From CAZTVF01 sp964616985 (GTDB lineage Bacteria; Planctomycetota; Phycisphaerae; SM23-33): DNA of 8,909 nucleotides. The notes beneath the pieces are model-generated. The model saw only the letters and a program-made list of their open reading frames with translations, was not told the DNA's origin and ran no database searches. Numbering within the stretch: the stretch's first letter is position 1; each line of letters opens with the position of its first letter. Shown in pieces: positions 1 to 6,693 of this stretch. The DNA lies in assembly GCA_964616985.1 (NCBI GenBank), contig CAZTVF010000167.1, positions 1-8,909 on the forward strand, given 5' to 3'. The position numbers and the translations under genes were made by a program.

Positions 1-468
1 ATCGAGACCACGCTGCCCAAGGCCAAGGAAGTCAAGGCCCTGGCCGAGAAGATGGTGACCGAGGCCCGCGGCACGGCCAACCCCCTTCACTCCCGCCGGA
101 AGGTCATCGCCGCCATCGGCGACCGCCGCCTGGTCGATGAGAAGCAGGACTTCCTGACCGGCCCGGTCAAGACCGTGATCCAGAAGCTCTTCGCCGAATG
201 GGGCCCCAAGTTCAAGGACCGGAATGGTGGCTACACCCGCATCATCCGCCTTGGCAAGCACCGCATCGGTGACGGCGGCGACATCGTTCGCCTCGAGCTG
301 GTGACCGAGTCCCAGGCCCCCGCGGGTTCGCCCCGCAAGGCCCAGGGTCTGCGGCGCAAGCGAGCCGAAAAGAAGCGTGCCCTCGCCAACCGCCTGAAGA
401 GCGCGAAGGCTCCCGCTGCCGCCCCGGCCGCCCCCGAGGCACCCGCCGCCGAGACGACCACGGCCTGA
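1..468 (+). CDS. rplQ: 50S ribosomal protein L17, 5' end outside the window
   Basis: Structural protein of the large ribosomal subunit. The reading frame is open from base 1 and encodes 155 visible residues. It begins inside the conserved early L17 segment (IETTLPKAKEVKALAEKM), which sits near residue 33 in E. coli L17, so roughly 30 residues are missing upstream. The typical core follows: NPLHSRRKVIAAIGDRRLV, then the C-terminal beta segment containing GGYTRIIRLGKHRIGDGGD. After the core (about base 310 on) comes a basic stretch rich in Arg and Lys, then an Ala/Pro/Glu tail of about 20 residues ending ETTTA. E. coli L17 lacks this tail. The first internal ATG, at base 52, lies inside the conserved domain and is not the true start. 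The next gene begins 38 bases downstream and may be co-transcribed. The identification is firm; the role of the tail is unknown. Confidence 0.96.
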   Translation: METTLPKAKEVKALAEKMVTEARGTANPLHSRRKVIAAIGDRRLVDEKQDFLTGPVKTVIQKLFAEWGPKFKDRNGGYTRIIRLGKHRIGDGGDIVRLELVTESQAPAGSPRKAQGLRRKRAEKKRALANRLKSAKAPAAAPAAPEAPAAETTTA

Positions 469-506
469 ATTGACTGCCGGCCGACCTCCGCGGCCACTCC
501 GCCACC

Positions 507-2036
507 ATGGGTCTAGTCGGCTACATTCTCGTAGGCTTGTACATGGTCACGCTTCTTGGCGTGTCCCTGTACGGCATCCACAGGTACAAGCTGATGTACC
601 TGTACCGGCGGTATCGTGGGAACACCCACAAGGCCCCTGGAACCTTCAGCCCGCTCCCGCGGGTCACGGTCCAGTTGCCGATGTACAACGAGGATGCCGT
701 CGCCCGGCGGTGCATCGAGGCGGTCTGCCATCTCGACTGGCCCCGCGAACTCCTCCAGATCCAGGTTCTTGACGACTCCACGGGTTCCGAGGCCGATACC
801 GCGCGCCTCGCCACCGAGGAGTTCCGCCAGAAGGGCTTCCCGATCGAGTACCTCCACCGCGAGAACCGCCAGGGCTACAAGGCCGGGGCGCTCGCCGAGG
901 GACTCAAGACCGCCACGGGCGAGTTCGTCGCCATCTTCGACGCCGACTTCGTTCCCGGCCCGAGCTTCATCAAGGACGTCATTCACCACTTCACCGACCC
1001 CAAGGTGTGCGTCGTGCAGACGCGGTGGGACCACATCAACCGCAACGACAGCATGCTGACGCGTTCGCAGGCCCTGTTCCTCGACGGGCACTTCGCCATC
1101 GAGCACATCGCCCGCAACCGCAGCGACCGGTTCATGAGCTTCAACGGCACGGCCGGCACGTGGCGCGTCTCGGCCATCGAGGACGCGGGCGGCTGGAGCC
1201 ACGACACGCTCACGGAGGACCTGGACCTGTCCTACCGCGCGCAGCTCAAGGGCTGGAAGTTCGTCTTCCTGCCCGACCTGACGGCCCCGGCGGAACTGCC
1301 TCCGGAGATGAACGCCTTCAAGGCCCAGCAGTTCCGCTGGACCAAGGGCGGGGCGCAGGTAGCCCTGAAGCTGCTGCCCAAGGTGCTGCTGTCCAAAGCC
1401 CCGCTGAAGGTGAAGGTCGAGGCCTTCTTCCACCTCACGTGCTTCACGATGCACCTGTACATGCTGCTGCTGGTGCTGATGCTGTTCCCGGCGATGTACA
1501 TCCAGTGCGTGCCTATGTCCAGCGGCTCGCTGTGGCGAGGCCTGTTCGACATCGGCGTGTTCGCCCTGGCCACCATGTCCGCCTGCGTGTTCTACATGGC
1601 CAGCCAGATCGAACTGGCCGGCGACTGGCGAACGGCGCTGAAATACATGCCCATGCTGATGGCATTGGGCGTGGGCACCAGCGTCTCCAACGCCAAGGCC
1701 GTCGTCGAGGCGCTGCTGGGCAAGAAGAGCGAGTTCGTCCGCACGCCCAAGTACGGCGTGGACAAGGGCGGCCTGGCCGGCTCGGTGATGGAGATGAACA
1801 GCAAGAAGGCCCGCAAGCGAAAGAGCATGCCGTACGTCGAATTCGCGTTCGGCCTGTACATGACCGCGTGCGCGGCGTGCAGCCTGATGGACGTGAAGTA
1901 CGCCCTGAGCTCGCCGTTCCTGGTGATCTTCGCGTTCGGCTTCTTCTACGTGTCGGTGATGAGCTTCCTCGCCGCACGCAGCGTGCGCAACACCGCCAAG
2001 GCGGCCCAGGTGGCGATGGAGAAGGCAAGCCTGTAG
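507..2036 (+). CDS. Membrane glycosyltransferase family 2, cellulose/mannan-synthase-like
   Basis: A 509-residue processive-type GT2 enzyme expected in the inner membrane, using an NDP-sugar to extend a beta-linked polysaccharide. Residues 4-24 form an N-terminal membrane segment. The cytosolic GT-A domain starts near 50 (VTVQLPMYNE). Catalytic and binding motifs are visible: VLDDST (DD at 89-90), FDADF (DAD at 145-147), NGTAGTWR (213-220), TEDLDLSYR (TED at 236-238) and QQFRW (274-278), the QxxRW acceptor motif. Hydrophobic segments follow at about 310-333, 345-365, 380-400, 443-463 and 468-490. FVRTPKYG (410-417) is typical of this family. The LDDST variant and overall layout resemble CslA-type mannan synthases more than BcsA, and no PilZ domain is present. 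An in-frame stop at 471-473 leaves ATG 507 as the only sensible start, although no Shine-Dalgarno sequence precedes it. The polymer cannot be named from sequence. No bcsB-like partner is in view. Confidence 0.9.
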   Translation: MGLVGYILVGLYMVTLLGVSLYGIHRYKLMYLYRRYRGNTHKAPGTFSPLPRVTVQLPMYNEDAVARRCIEAVCHLDWPRELLQIQVLDDSTGSEADTARLATEEFRQKGFPIEYLHRENRQGYKAGALAEGLKTATGEFVAIFDADFVPGPSFIKDVIHHFTDPKVCVVQTRWDHINRNDSMLTRSQALFLDGHFAIEHIARNRSDRFMSFNGTAGTWRVSAIEDAGGWSHDTLTEDLDLSYRAQLKGWKFVFLPDLTAPAELPPEMNAFKAQQFRWTKGGAQVALKLLPKVLLSKAPLKVKVEAFFHLTCFTMHLYMLLLVLMLFPAMYIQCVPMSSGSLWRGLFDIGVFALATMSACVFYMASQIELAGDWRTALKYMPMLMALGVGTSVSNAKAVVEALLGKKSEFVRTPKYGVDKGGLAGSVMEMNSKKARKRKSMPYVEFAFGLYMTACAACSLMDVKYALSSPFLVIFAFGFFYVSVMSFLAARSVRNTAKAAQVAMEKASL

Positions 2037-2084
2037 CGAAATGCCCCGGTGTCGGGCCTTGAAGGTTGCCCCCGACTTGAGGGC

Positions 2085-2104
2085 GGCGGCCTGGGAAGGC
2101 CGCC
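2085..2104 (+). other. GC-rich hairpin after the glycosyltransferase gene
   Basis: A perfect 7-bp stem, GGCGGCC (2085-2091) with GGCCGCC (2098-2104), closes a 6-base loop. One C/A mismatch followed by three more G-C pairs (2081-2083 with 2106-2108) lengthens it. No T run follows, so it is not a classical intrinsic terminator. It may protect the 3' end of the upstream message. Its 3' arm can also pair with the 5' arm of the terminator at 2202 (see findings). In GC-rich DNA such a stem can occur by chance. Confidence 0.45.
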
Positions 2105-2201
2105 ACCCGTCAACGATGCCTCCGGCGGCGGGCCCCCAAAGGCTGCCACCGCAGGCCGCAGATGAAAACTGTTTCTATGAGCGTCTCAATGTAGTATTCT
2201 C

Positions 2202-2232
2202 GTGGCGGTCCCTGGTGGATCGCCACTTTTTT
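2202..2232 (+). terminator. Intrinsic (Rho-independent) terminator
   Basis: The arms GTGGCGGTCC (2202-2211) and GGATCGCCAC (2217-2226) form a 10-bp stem with one G-U wobble and a 5-base loop (CTGGT). Six T residues follow directly (2227-2232). This is a strong plus-strand terminator. It may end transcripts of the glycosyltransferase, but it lies only 27 bases before the next start codon, so it may instead act in the leader of the downstream operon. The flanking bases 2160-2200 are clearly richer in A/T than the coding regions. Confidence 0.85.
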
Positions 2233-2247
2233 ATGGTATGAAAGCAT

Positions 2248-2251
2248 GAGG
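2248..2251 (+). promoter_or_regulatory. Ribosome binding site of the NagB-like/PIG-L gene
   Basis: GAGG stands 8 bases before ATG 2260. It supports that start rather than a later Met. Confidence 0.65.
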
Positions 2252-2259
2252 TTTCACTG

Positions 2260-4149
2260 ATGAGTCTGGAGCACCTGCCGGTCAAGATTTACGAGGATGA
2301 TAAGCACGCTTCCAAGGCCGTCGCCCGCCGCATCGCCGACCTGATCCGCACCTGCTCCCAGGCGGGCCGCCAGGCCGTGCTGGGCCTGGCCACCGGCCAC
2401 ACGCCCGTCAACGTCTACCGCGAACTCATCCGCATGCATCAGCAGGAAGGGCTCGATTTCTCCAACGTCATCACGTTCAACCTCGACGAGTACTGGCCGT
2501 TCGACACGACGGCCCACCAGTCGTACCACGTGTGGATGCACGAGAACCTCTTCAAGCACGTGAACATCAAGCCCCAGAACATTCACATCCCCGGCGGCGA
2601 CGTGCCGGAGGCGAAGGTGGCCGAGCACTGCCGCAAGTACGAGGAGGCGATCGCCGCCGCCGGCGGGCTGGACATCCAGATCCTGGGCATCGGCCGCAGC
2701 GGGCACATCGGCTTCAATGAGCCCGGCAGCGACCGCGACTGCCGCACCCGCGCGGTGGCCCTGGACCGCATCACCCGGCGCGACGCCGCCAGCGATTTCT
2801 TCGGCGAGGAGAACGTGCCCACCATGGCCATCACCATGGGCGTGGGAACGATCCTGCAGGCCCGCGAAATCTGCCTGCTGGCCTTCGGCGAGCACAAGGC
2901 CCCGATCATCCGCCGCGCGGTGGAGGGCGAGGTCTCGACCCAGGTGGCCGCAAGCTTCCTTCAGACGCACCCCCAGGCGGCGTTCTACATCGACCTGGCC
3001 GCCGCGGCGGAACTGACCCGCATCGTGACGCCCTGGCTGGTGGGGCCCTGCCAGTGGGATGAGCCCCTCAAGCGGCAGGCCGTCACGTGGCTGGCCCGCA
3101 AGCTGGGCAAGGCCATCCTCAAGCTCACTGACGAGGACTACGTCGAGAACGGGCTGGGCGAGCTGCTGCGGATTTCCGGCGGCTCGTACGAACTCAACAT
3201 CAACATGTTCAAGCGGATGATGAACACCATCACCGGCTGGCCCGGCGGGAAGGTCTCGCGGAAGCGCGTGCTGGTCCTCAGCCCGCACCCCGACGACGAC
3301 GTGATCTGCATGGCCGGCACGATCATGCGGTTCGCGCGACAGAAGCACGACGTGCACGTCGCGTACATGGTCAGCGGGTACCTGAGCATTTTCGACCACG
3401 ACGTGGTCCGCTACGCCGAGTTCGCCCGCGACTTCAACCGCGTCTTTGGCCTGACGCCCGATCTGACCGCCGACGTCGAGCGGCGGCTCGAGGGCATGCT
3501 CAAGAACAAGAAGCCCGGCGACGTGGACGCCCCCGAGATCCGCAACATCAAGGGCCTCATCCGCCGGGCCGAGGCGACCGACGCCGCCAAGTTCTGCGGC
3601 CTCAATGAAAGCCAGATCCACTTCCTGGACATGCCGTTCTACAACAGCGGCAAGGTGCAGAAGCTCAGCCTGGGGCAGGAGGACATCGACGGCGTCCGCA
3701 AGCTGCTCGACGACGTGCAGCCGGACATGATCTTCGCTGCTGGCGACATGTCCGACCCGCACGGCACGCACCGCCTGTGCCTCGAGGCCGCCCTGACGGC
3801 GATCTCCGCCTACTCGCAGGCGGGGCACCCGCAGGTTCAGGTGTGGCTGTACCGCGGGGCGTGGCAGGAGTGGGGCCCCGAGCTGGTCGAGATGGCCGTG
3901 CCGCTTTCGGAAGACGAGATGCGCGACAAGCGTTACGCCATCTTCCGCCACCAGAGCCAGAAGGACCGGGCGATGTTCCCGGGCCCCTACGACAGCCGCG
4001 AGTTCTGGCAGCGCGCCGAGGACCGCAACAAGACCACCGCCGCCACGTTCGACAAGCTCGGCCTGCCCGAGTACCACGCGTTGGAGGCATTCGTCCGGTA
4101 CCCGCAGCAGCGTTCCGCCGCCGCGATGTCGCAGGTGACGCACAACTAG
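2260..4149 (+). CDS. NagB-like glucosamine-6-phosphate deaminase domain fused to PIG-L/LmbE deacetylase domain
   Basis: A 629-residue two-domain protein, predicted cytosolic (no signal peptide). Residues about 8-262 are NagB-like: LGLATGHTP (41-49, phosphate loop), FNLDEYW (73-79, with D76 at the position of E. coli NagB D72) and GIGRSGHIGFNEPGS (143-157). In this last motif H149 and E154 match E. coli H143 and E148, but Ser147 stands where NagB has catalytic Asp141. Residues about 335-610 are a PIG-L/LmbE-type, zinc-dependent N-deacetylase-like domain: SPHPDDD (341-347) and DPHGTHR (499-505) hold the expected metal ligands. The same two-domain architecture is known in Bacteroidetes and other bacteria and is annotated there as a glucosamine-6-phosphate deaminase-like protein, so it is not a local fusion artefact. 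The likely theme is amino-sugar handling, with deacetylation of an N-acetyl sugar and deamination or isomerisation of a sugar phosphate. The Ser147 change makes true deaminase activity uncertain. First gene of a probable operon; the next starts 17 bases later. Confidence 0.9.
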   Translation: MSLEHLPVKIYEDDKHASKAVARRIADLIRTCSQAGRQAVLGLATGHTPVNVYRELIRMHQQEGLDFSNVITFNLDEYWPFDTTAHQSYHVWMHENLFKHVNIKPQNIHIPGGDVPEAKVAEHCRKYEEAIAAAGGLDIQILGIGRSGHIGFNEPGSDRDCRTRAVALDRITRRDAASDFFGEENVPTMAITMGVGTILQAREICLLAFGEHKAPIIRRAVEGEVSTQVAASFLQTHPQAAFYIDLAAAAELTRIVTPWLVGPCQWDEPLKRQAVTWLARKLGKAILKLTDEDYVENGLGELLRISGGSYELNINMFKRMMNTITGWPGGKVSRKRVLVLSPHPDDDVICMAGTIMRFARQKHDVHVAYMVSGYLSIFDHDVVRYAEFARDFNRVFGLTPDLTADVERRLEGMLKNKKPGDVDAPEIRNIKGLIRRAEATDAAKFCGLNESQIHFLDMPFYNSGKVQKLSLGQEDIDGVRKLLDDVQPDMIFAAGDMSDPHGTHRLCLEAALTAISAYSQAGHPQVQVWLYRGAWQEWGPELVEMAVPLSEDEMRDKRYAIFRHQSQKDRAMFPGPYDSREFWQRAEDRNKTTAATFDKLGLPEYHALEAFVRYPQQRSAAAMSQVTHN

Positions 4150-4166
4150 TCAATAGACCCCGAGCG

Positions 4167-4982
4167 ATGAAACAAACCGATAGAGCCGTGATCCTCGCAC
4201 GCGGGCTGGGCACGCGGATGAGGAAGGCTGTGCAGGCCGCGGGCCTCAGCGAGGCCCAGGCGGCCGTCGCGCAGACGGGCGTCAAGGCCCTGATGCCGAT
4301 CAAGCGGCCTTTCCTCGATTACGTGCTGTCGGCCCTGGCCGACGCGGGCTGGCGGCGAGTGTGCCTGGTGATCGGCCCCGAGCATGACGCCCTGCGAAGC
4401 TACTACGCCTCGCTCTCCTGCCGCCGCGTCGAGGTCCACTTCGCCATCCAGGAAAAGCCCCTGGGCACCGCCAACGCCGTGGCCGCCGTCGAGGACTTCG
4501 CCGCCGGCGACGACTTCCTCTGCATCAACTCCGACAACTACTATCCTGCCGACGCCCTGGCCGCACTGCACGCCATCAACGGCATGGGCCTGGCCGCCTT
4601 CGAGCAGGACGCGATGATCGCCGGCGGCAACATCCCCGCAGACCGCATCGCCAAGTTCGCCGTCGTCCGCGTCGGCGGCGGCGACCTCATGGCCGGCATT
4701 GTCGAGAAGCCTGAGCCGGCCGTGCTGGCCGCCATGCCGCGTCCGCTGTACGTCAGCATGAACTGCTGGCGGTTCGGGCCGCCGATCTTCGCCGCCTGCC
4801 GGGCGATCCCGCCCTCGCCCCGCGGCGAATATGAACTCCCCGACGCCGTCCAGCACTGCATGACGGAGATGGGCCAGACGTTCGCCGTCATCCGCTGCCA
4901 TTCGCCGGTGCTCGACCTGTCCAGCCGCGACGACGTTGCCGCCGTCACCCAGAAGCTCTCGCCCGTAGAGGTGGACCTGTGA
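4167..4982 (+). CDS. Sugar-1-phosphate nucleotidyltransferase (NTP_transferase family)
   Basis: A 271-residue cytosolic enzyme expected to convert a sugar-1-phosphate and an NTP to an NDP-sugar and pyrophosphate. The N-terminal nucleotide loop is AVILARGLGTRMRK (7-20), with AR replacing the usual AG. K40 in VKALMPI is the expected conserved lysine. EKPLGTANAV (96-105) is the base/ribose-recognition region, and NSDNYY (121-126) carries the metal-binding Asp123. GIVEKPE (177-183) and GEYELPDAV (220-228) are the usual sugar-site motifs. No left-handed beta-helix acetyltransferase domain is present, so this is not a GlmU-type bifunctional enzyme. ATG 4167 was chosen because the N-terminal motif starts just after it. 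The reading frame stays open far upstream, but only as a shadow of the preceding gene. It follows that gene by 17 bases and overlaps the kinase gene by 4, so a kinase-then-nucleotidyltransferase pathway is likely. The sugar and the NTP cannot be read from the sequence. Confidence 0.88.
   Translation: MKQTDRAVILARGLGTRMRKAVQAAGLSEAQAAVAQTGVKALMPIKRPFLDYVLSALADAGWRRVCLVIGPEHDALRSYYASLSCRRVEVHFAIQEKPLGTANAVAAVEDFAAGDDFLCINSDNYYPADALAALHAINGMGLAAFEQDAMIAGGNIPADRIAKFAVVRVGGGDLMAGIVEKPEPAVLAAMPRPLYVSMNCWRFGPPIFAACRAIPPSPRGEYELPDAVQHCMTEMGQTFAVIRCHSPVLDLSSRDDVAAVTQKLSPVEVDL
4967..4974 (+). promoter_or_regulatory. Ribosome binding site for the GTG start of the sugar kinase
   Basis: AGAGGTGG lies inside the end of the nucleotidyltransferase gene, 4 bases before GTG 4979. 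The start and the previous stop share the tetranucleotide GTGA (4979-4982), the usual mark of translational coupling. Confidence 0.6.
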
Positions 4983-6349
4983 AAGGCCGCCCGCTCTCGG
5001 CGCTGCTTGATCCCGCCGTCACGGCGGTTCCCTTGGCGGCGCGCGGGCTGCAGTCCGCATCGGCCGCGTCCAAGGCGGCGATCTTCCTGCAGGCCGCCCG
5101 CGAGCTGTCGCAGATGGCAAAAGCATCCAGCCTCGTGCATGCGTTCTTCGTGCCCGGCCGTATCGAGGTGCTCGGAAAACACACTGACTACGCCGGCGGG
5201 CGAAGCATCGTCGCCGCCGTCGACAAGGGCTTCTGCGTGCTGGTCGCCCCGCGGGCCGACTGCACGGTCCGCGTCATCGCCGCGGCGACGGGTGAATTCG
5301 CCGAGTTTCCCTTCGACCCCGAGCTGTCGCCGCGCGGCGGCCACTGGTCGAACTATCCCATGACGGTGGCCAGGCGCCTGGCGAGGAACTTCGGCCAGCA
5401 CCTCGTCGGGGCCGACATCGCCTTCGGCAGCGATCTGCCGCCGGCCTCGGGCCTCAGCAGTTCCAGCGCCCTGATCATCGCGTCCTACTTCGCGCTGGCG
5501 GCGGCCAACGATCTGCAGGATCGGCCGCAGTACGCGGCGAACATCGATTCGAACATCACGCTGGCCGAGTATTTGGGCACCGTCGAGAACGGCCAGACGT
5601 TCGGCACGCTGGCGGGGGACCGCGGCGTGGGGACGTTCGGCGGCAGCGAGGACCACACGGCCATCCTGTGCGGCCGTCCGGGCTGCGTCGGCCAGTACAG
5701 CTATTGCCCCGTGCGGCACGAGCGGGACATCGCGGTGGGGACCGAGCAAGTGTTCGCCATCGCCGCTAGCGGCGTCATCGCCGAGAAGACCGGCGGCGCG
5801 ATGGAACTCTACAACCGCGCCTCGCGCCTCGCGGCGGCCGCCGCCCAGCAGTGGCGCCTCGTCAGCGGGCGGGACGACCGGCATCTGGCTGCGGCCGTGG
5901 CCGGCTGTCGCGATGGCGTGGATCGCATACGCGAGGCGCTTGCGGGGGCGAGAGGGGAGTTCGCCCCGGCCGACCTGCTGCGGCGATTCGAACACTTCTA
6001 CGCCGAGAACGAGTTGATCATTCCTGCGGCGGGCGACGCGTTGGCCGCGGGCGACCTGGCCGAGTTCGGCCGCCAGGTGGAACGGTCGCAGCAGGGCGCC
6101 GAGCGCCTGCTGGGCAACCAGGTTCCGCAGACGATCCATCTCGCCGCCAGCGCTCGCAAGCACGGGGCTGCGGCGGCCTCGGCGTTCGGGGCGGGCTTCG
6201 GCGGCAGTGTGTGGGCGCTGGTGGGGCAGTCGCAGGGGGAGAAGTTCATCGACGAGTGGCGGCGCGATTACGCCGCCCATTTCCCGGCCGAGGCAGAACG
6301 TTCCATGTTCTTCCTCACCCGCTCCGGCCCCGCCGCGATGCCGATCTAA
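4979..6349 (+). CDS. GHMP sugar kinase, galactokinase-like
   Basis: A 456-residue cytosolic kinase of the GHMP family, expected to phosphorylate a hexose or related sugar at the anomeric position. About 55 residues precede the core. The galactokinase signature is GRIEVLGKHTDYAGG (60-74): R61, H68 and D70 match human GALK1 R37, H44 and D46, while K67 replaces the sugar-contacting E43. The ATP loop is PPASGLSSSSAL (154-165). SEDH (223-226) supplies D225, equivalent to the catalytic Asp of the MDQ motif. GAGFGGS (404-410) is the C-terminal GHMP motif. The length is somewhat greater than typical galactokinases (about 380-400 residues) because of the N-terminal region. The GTG start overlaps the previous stop and has a good RBS. 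The likely partner is the upstream nucleotidyltransferase, giving sugar to sugar-1-P to NDP-sugar. No Leloir-pathway galT or galE is in view. I leave the symbol blank because the substrate is doubtful. Last gene of the operon; it faces a minus-strand gene across a repeat-filled gap. Confidence 0.87.
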   Translation: MKGRPLSALLDPAVTAVPLAARGLQSASAASKAAIFLQAARELSQMAKASSLVHAFFVPGRIEVLGKHTDYAGGRSIVAAVDKGFCVLVAPRADCTVRVIAAATGEFAEFPFDPELSPRGGHWSNYPMTVARRLARNFGQHLVGADIAFGSDLPPASGLSSSSALIIASYFALAAANDLQDRPQYAANIDSNITLAEYLGTVENGQTFGTLAGDRGVGTFGGSEDHTAILCGRPGCVGQYSYCPVRHERDIAVGTEQVFAIAASGVIAEKTGGAMELYNRASRLAAAAAQQWRLVSGRDDRHLAAAVAGCRDGVDRIREALAGARGEFAPADLLRRFEHFYAENELIIPAAGDALAAGDLAEFGRQVERSQQGAERLLGNQVPQTIHLAASARKHGAAAASAFGAGFGGSVWALVGQSQGEKFIDEWRRDYAAHFPAEAERSMFFLTRSGPAAMPI

Positions 6350-6363
6350 TGCACCCCTGATGA

Positions 6364-6426
6364 TGCCAGCCCCAAACTCGTTCGGGGGAGAGAGAACAAC
6401 CACCAAGTCCGCTGCATCACAGCCCC
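6364..6426 (+). repeat. REP-like palindromic repeat, copy A
   Basis: It starts 14 bases after the kinase stop and is 63 bases long. It aligns without gaps to copy B (6491-6553) with 52 of 63 identities by eye. The core is an imperfect stem, CCCCAAAC against GTTCGGGG. The downstream segment AGAGAACAACCACC is identical to copy B. No T run follows, so it is not a canonical terminator, though it could shield the 3' end of the operon message. Confidence 0.8.
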
Positions 6427-6490
6427 ATGCTCACTGACGACCGAAGCACGACCATGGGCAACCATGGATCGCCCAACTGAGCCCAATCGG

Positions 6491-6553
6491 TGCCACCTCC
6501 AAACTTGTTTGGGGGTGAGAGAACAACCACCGAGTCTGCTGCGCGAGAGCCCC
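6491..6553 (+). repeat. REP-like palindromic repeat, copy B
   Basis: Same orientation as copy A. The core is an 11-bp stem, CACCTCCAAAC (6494-6504) with GTTTGGGGGTG (6507-6517), with one T-G wobble and a 2-base centre. Similarity to the inverted copy C extends left to base 6487 (TCGGTGCCACC). Confidence 0.82.
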
Positions 6554-6620
6554 GACGATGTCGCTCATCCGCTGGATTCGCTTTGCCGCCGGATGGAGGA
6601 TCAACTCGGTGCTGCCTTCG

Positions 6621-6651
6621 CACCCCCAAACGAGTTTGGGGGTGGCACCGA
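6621..6651 (-). repeat. REP-like palindromic repeat, copy C (inverted)
   Basis: A perfect 11-bp palindrome, CACCCCCAAAC (6621-6631) with GTTTGGGGGTG (6634-6644), around the central GA. Read on the minus strand, the 31 bases match 6487-6517 of copy B with two differences. Beyond the core, CACCGAGT recurs weakly on the minus strand, as in the tail of copy B. It lies 43 bases past the stop of the minus-strand SH3 gene, so it sits at that gene's 3' end as copy A does for the kinase. Confidence 0.82.
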
Positions 6652-6693
6652 CTTGGCATTGTGAGGCGAGGGCTATACCGGCAGACCGGGAGT

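Noticed and set aside
513..1454. A 313-codon minus-strand open frame inside the glycosyltransferase gene
   Set aside because: Shadow composition opposite a gene with all the GT2 catalytic motifs.
2172..2200. Possible promoter (TTTCTA, 17 bases, TATTCT) before the terminator
   Set aside because: Only three of six and four of six consensus matches. The AT-rich patch is suggestive but not enough to annotate.
2254..4143. A 629-codon open frame on the minus strand opposite the NagB-like/PIG-L gene
   Set aside because: Its translation is Val/Arg/Gly/His-rich with no recognisable domain. It is a product of strong GC bias at third positions opposite a gene with clear motifs.
4541..6406. A 621-codon minus-strand open frame opposite the nucleotidyltransferase and kinase genes
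   Set aside because: It crosses two real genes and the repeat, with Arg/Gly/Ala-rich shadow composition.
6451..6467. Short direct repeat ACCATGG twice
   Set aside because: Seven bases at close spacing with no other support; likely chance.
6364..6644. Repeats considered as a CRISPR array
   Set aside because: Only three copies, one inverted, strongly palindromic, with unequal spacing and no cas genes.
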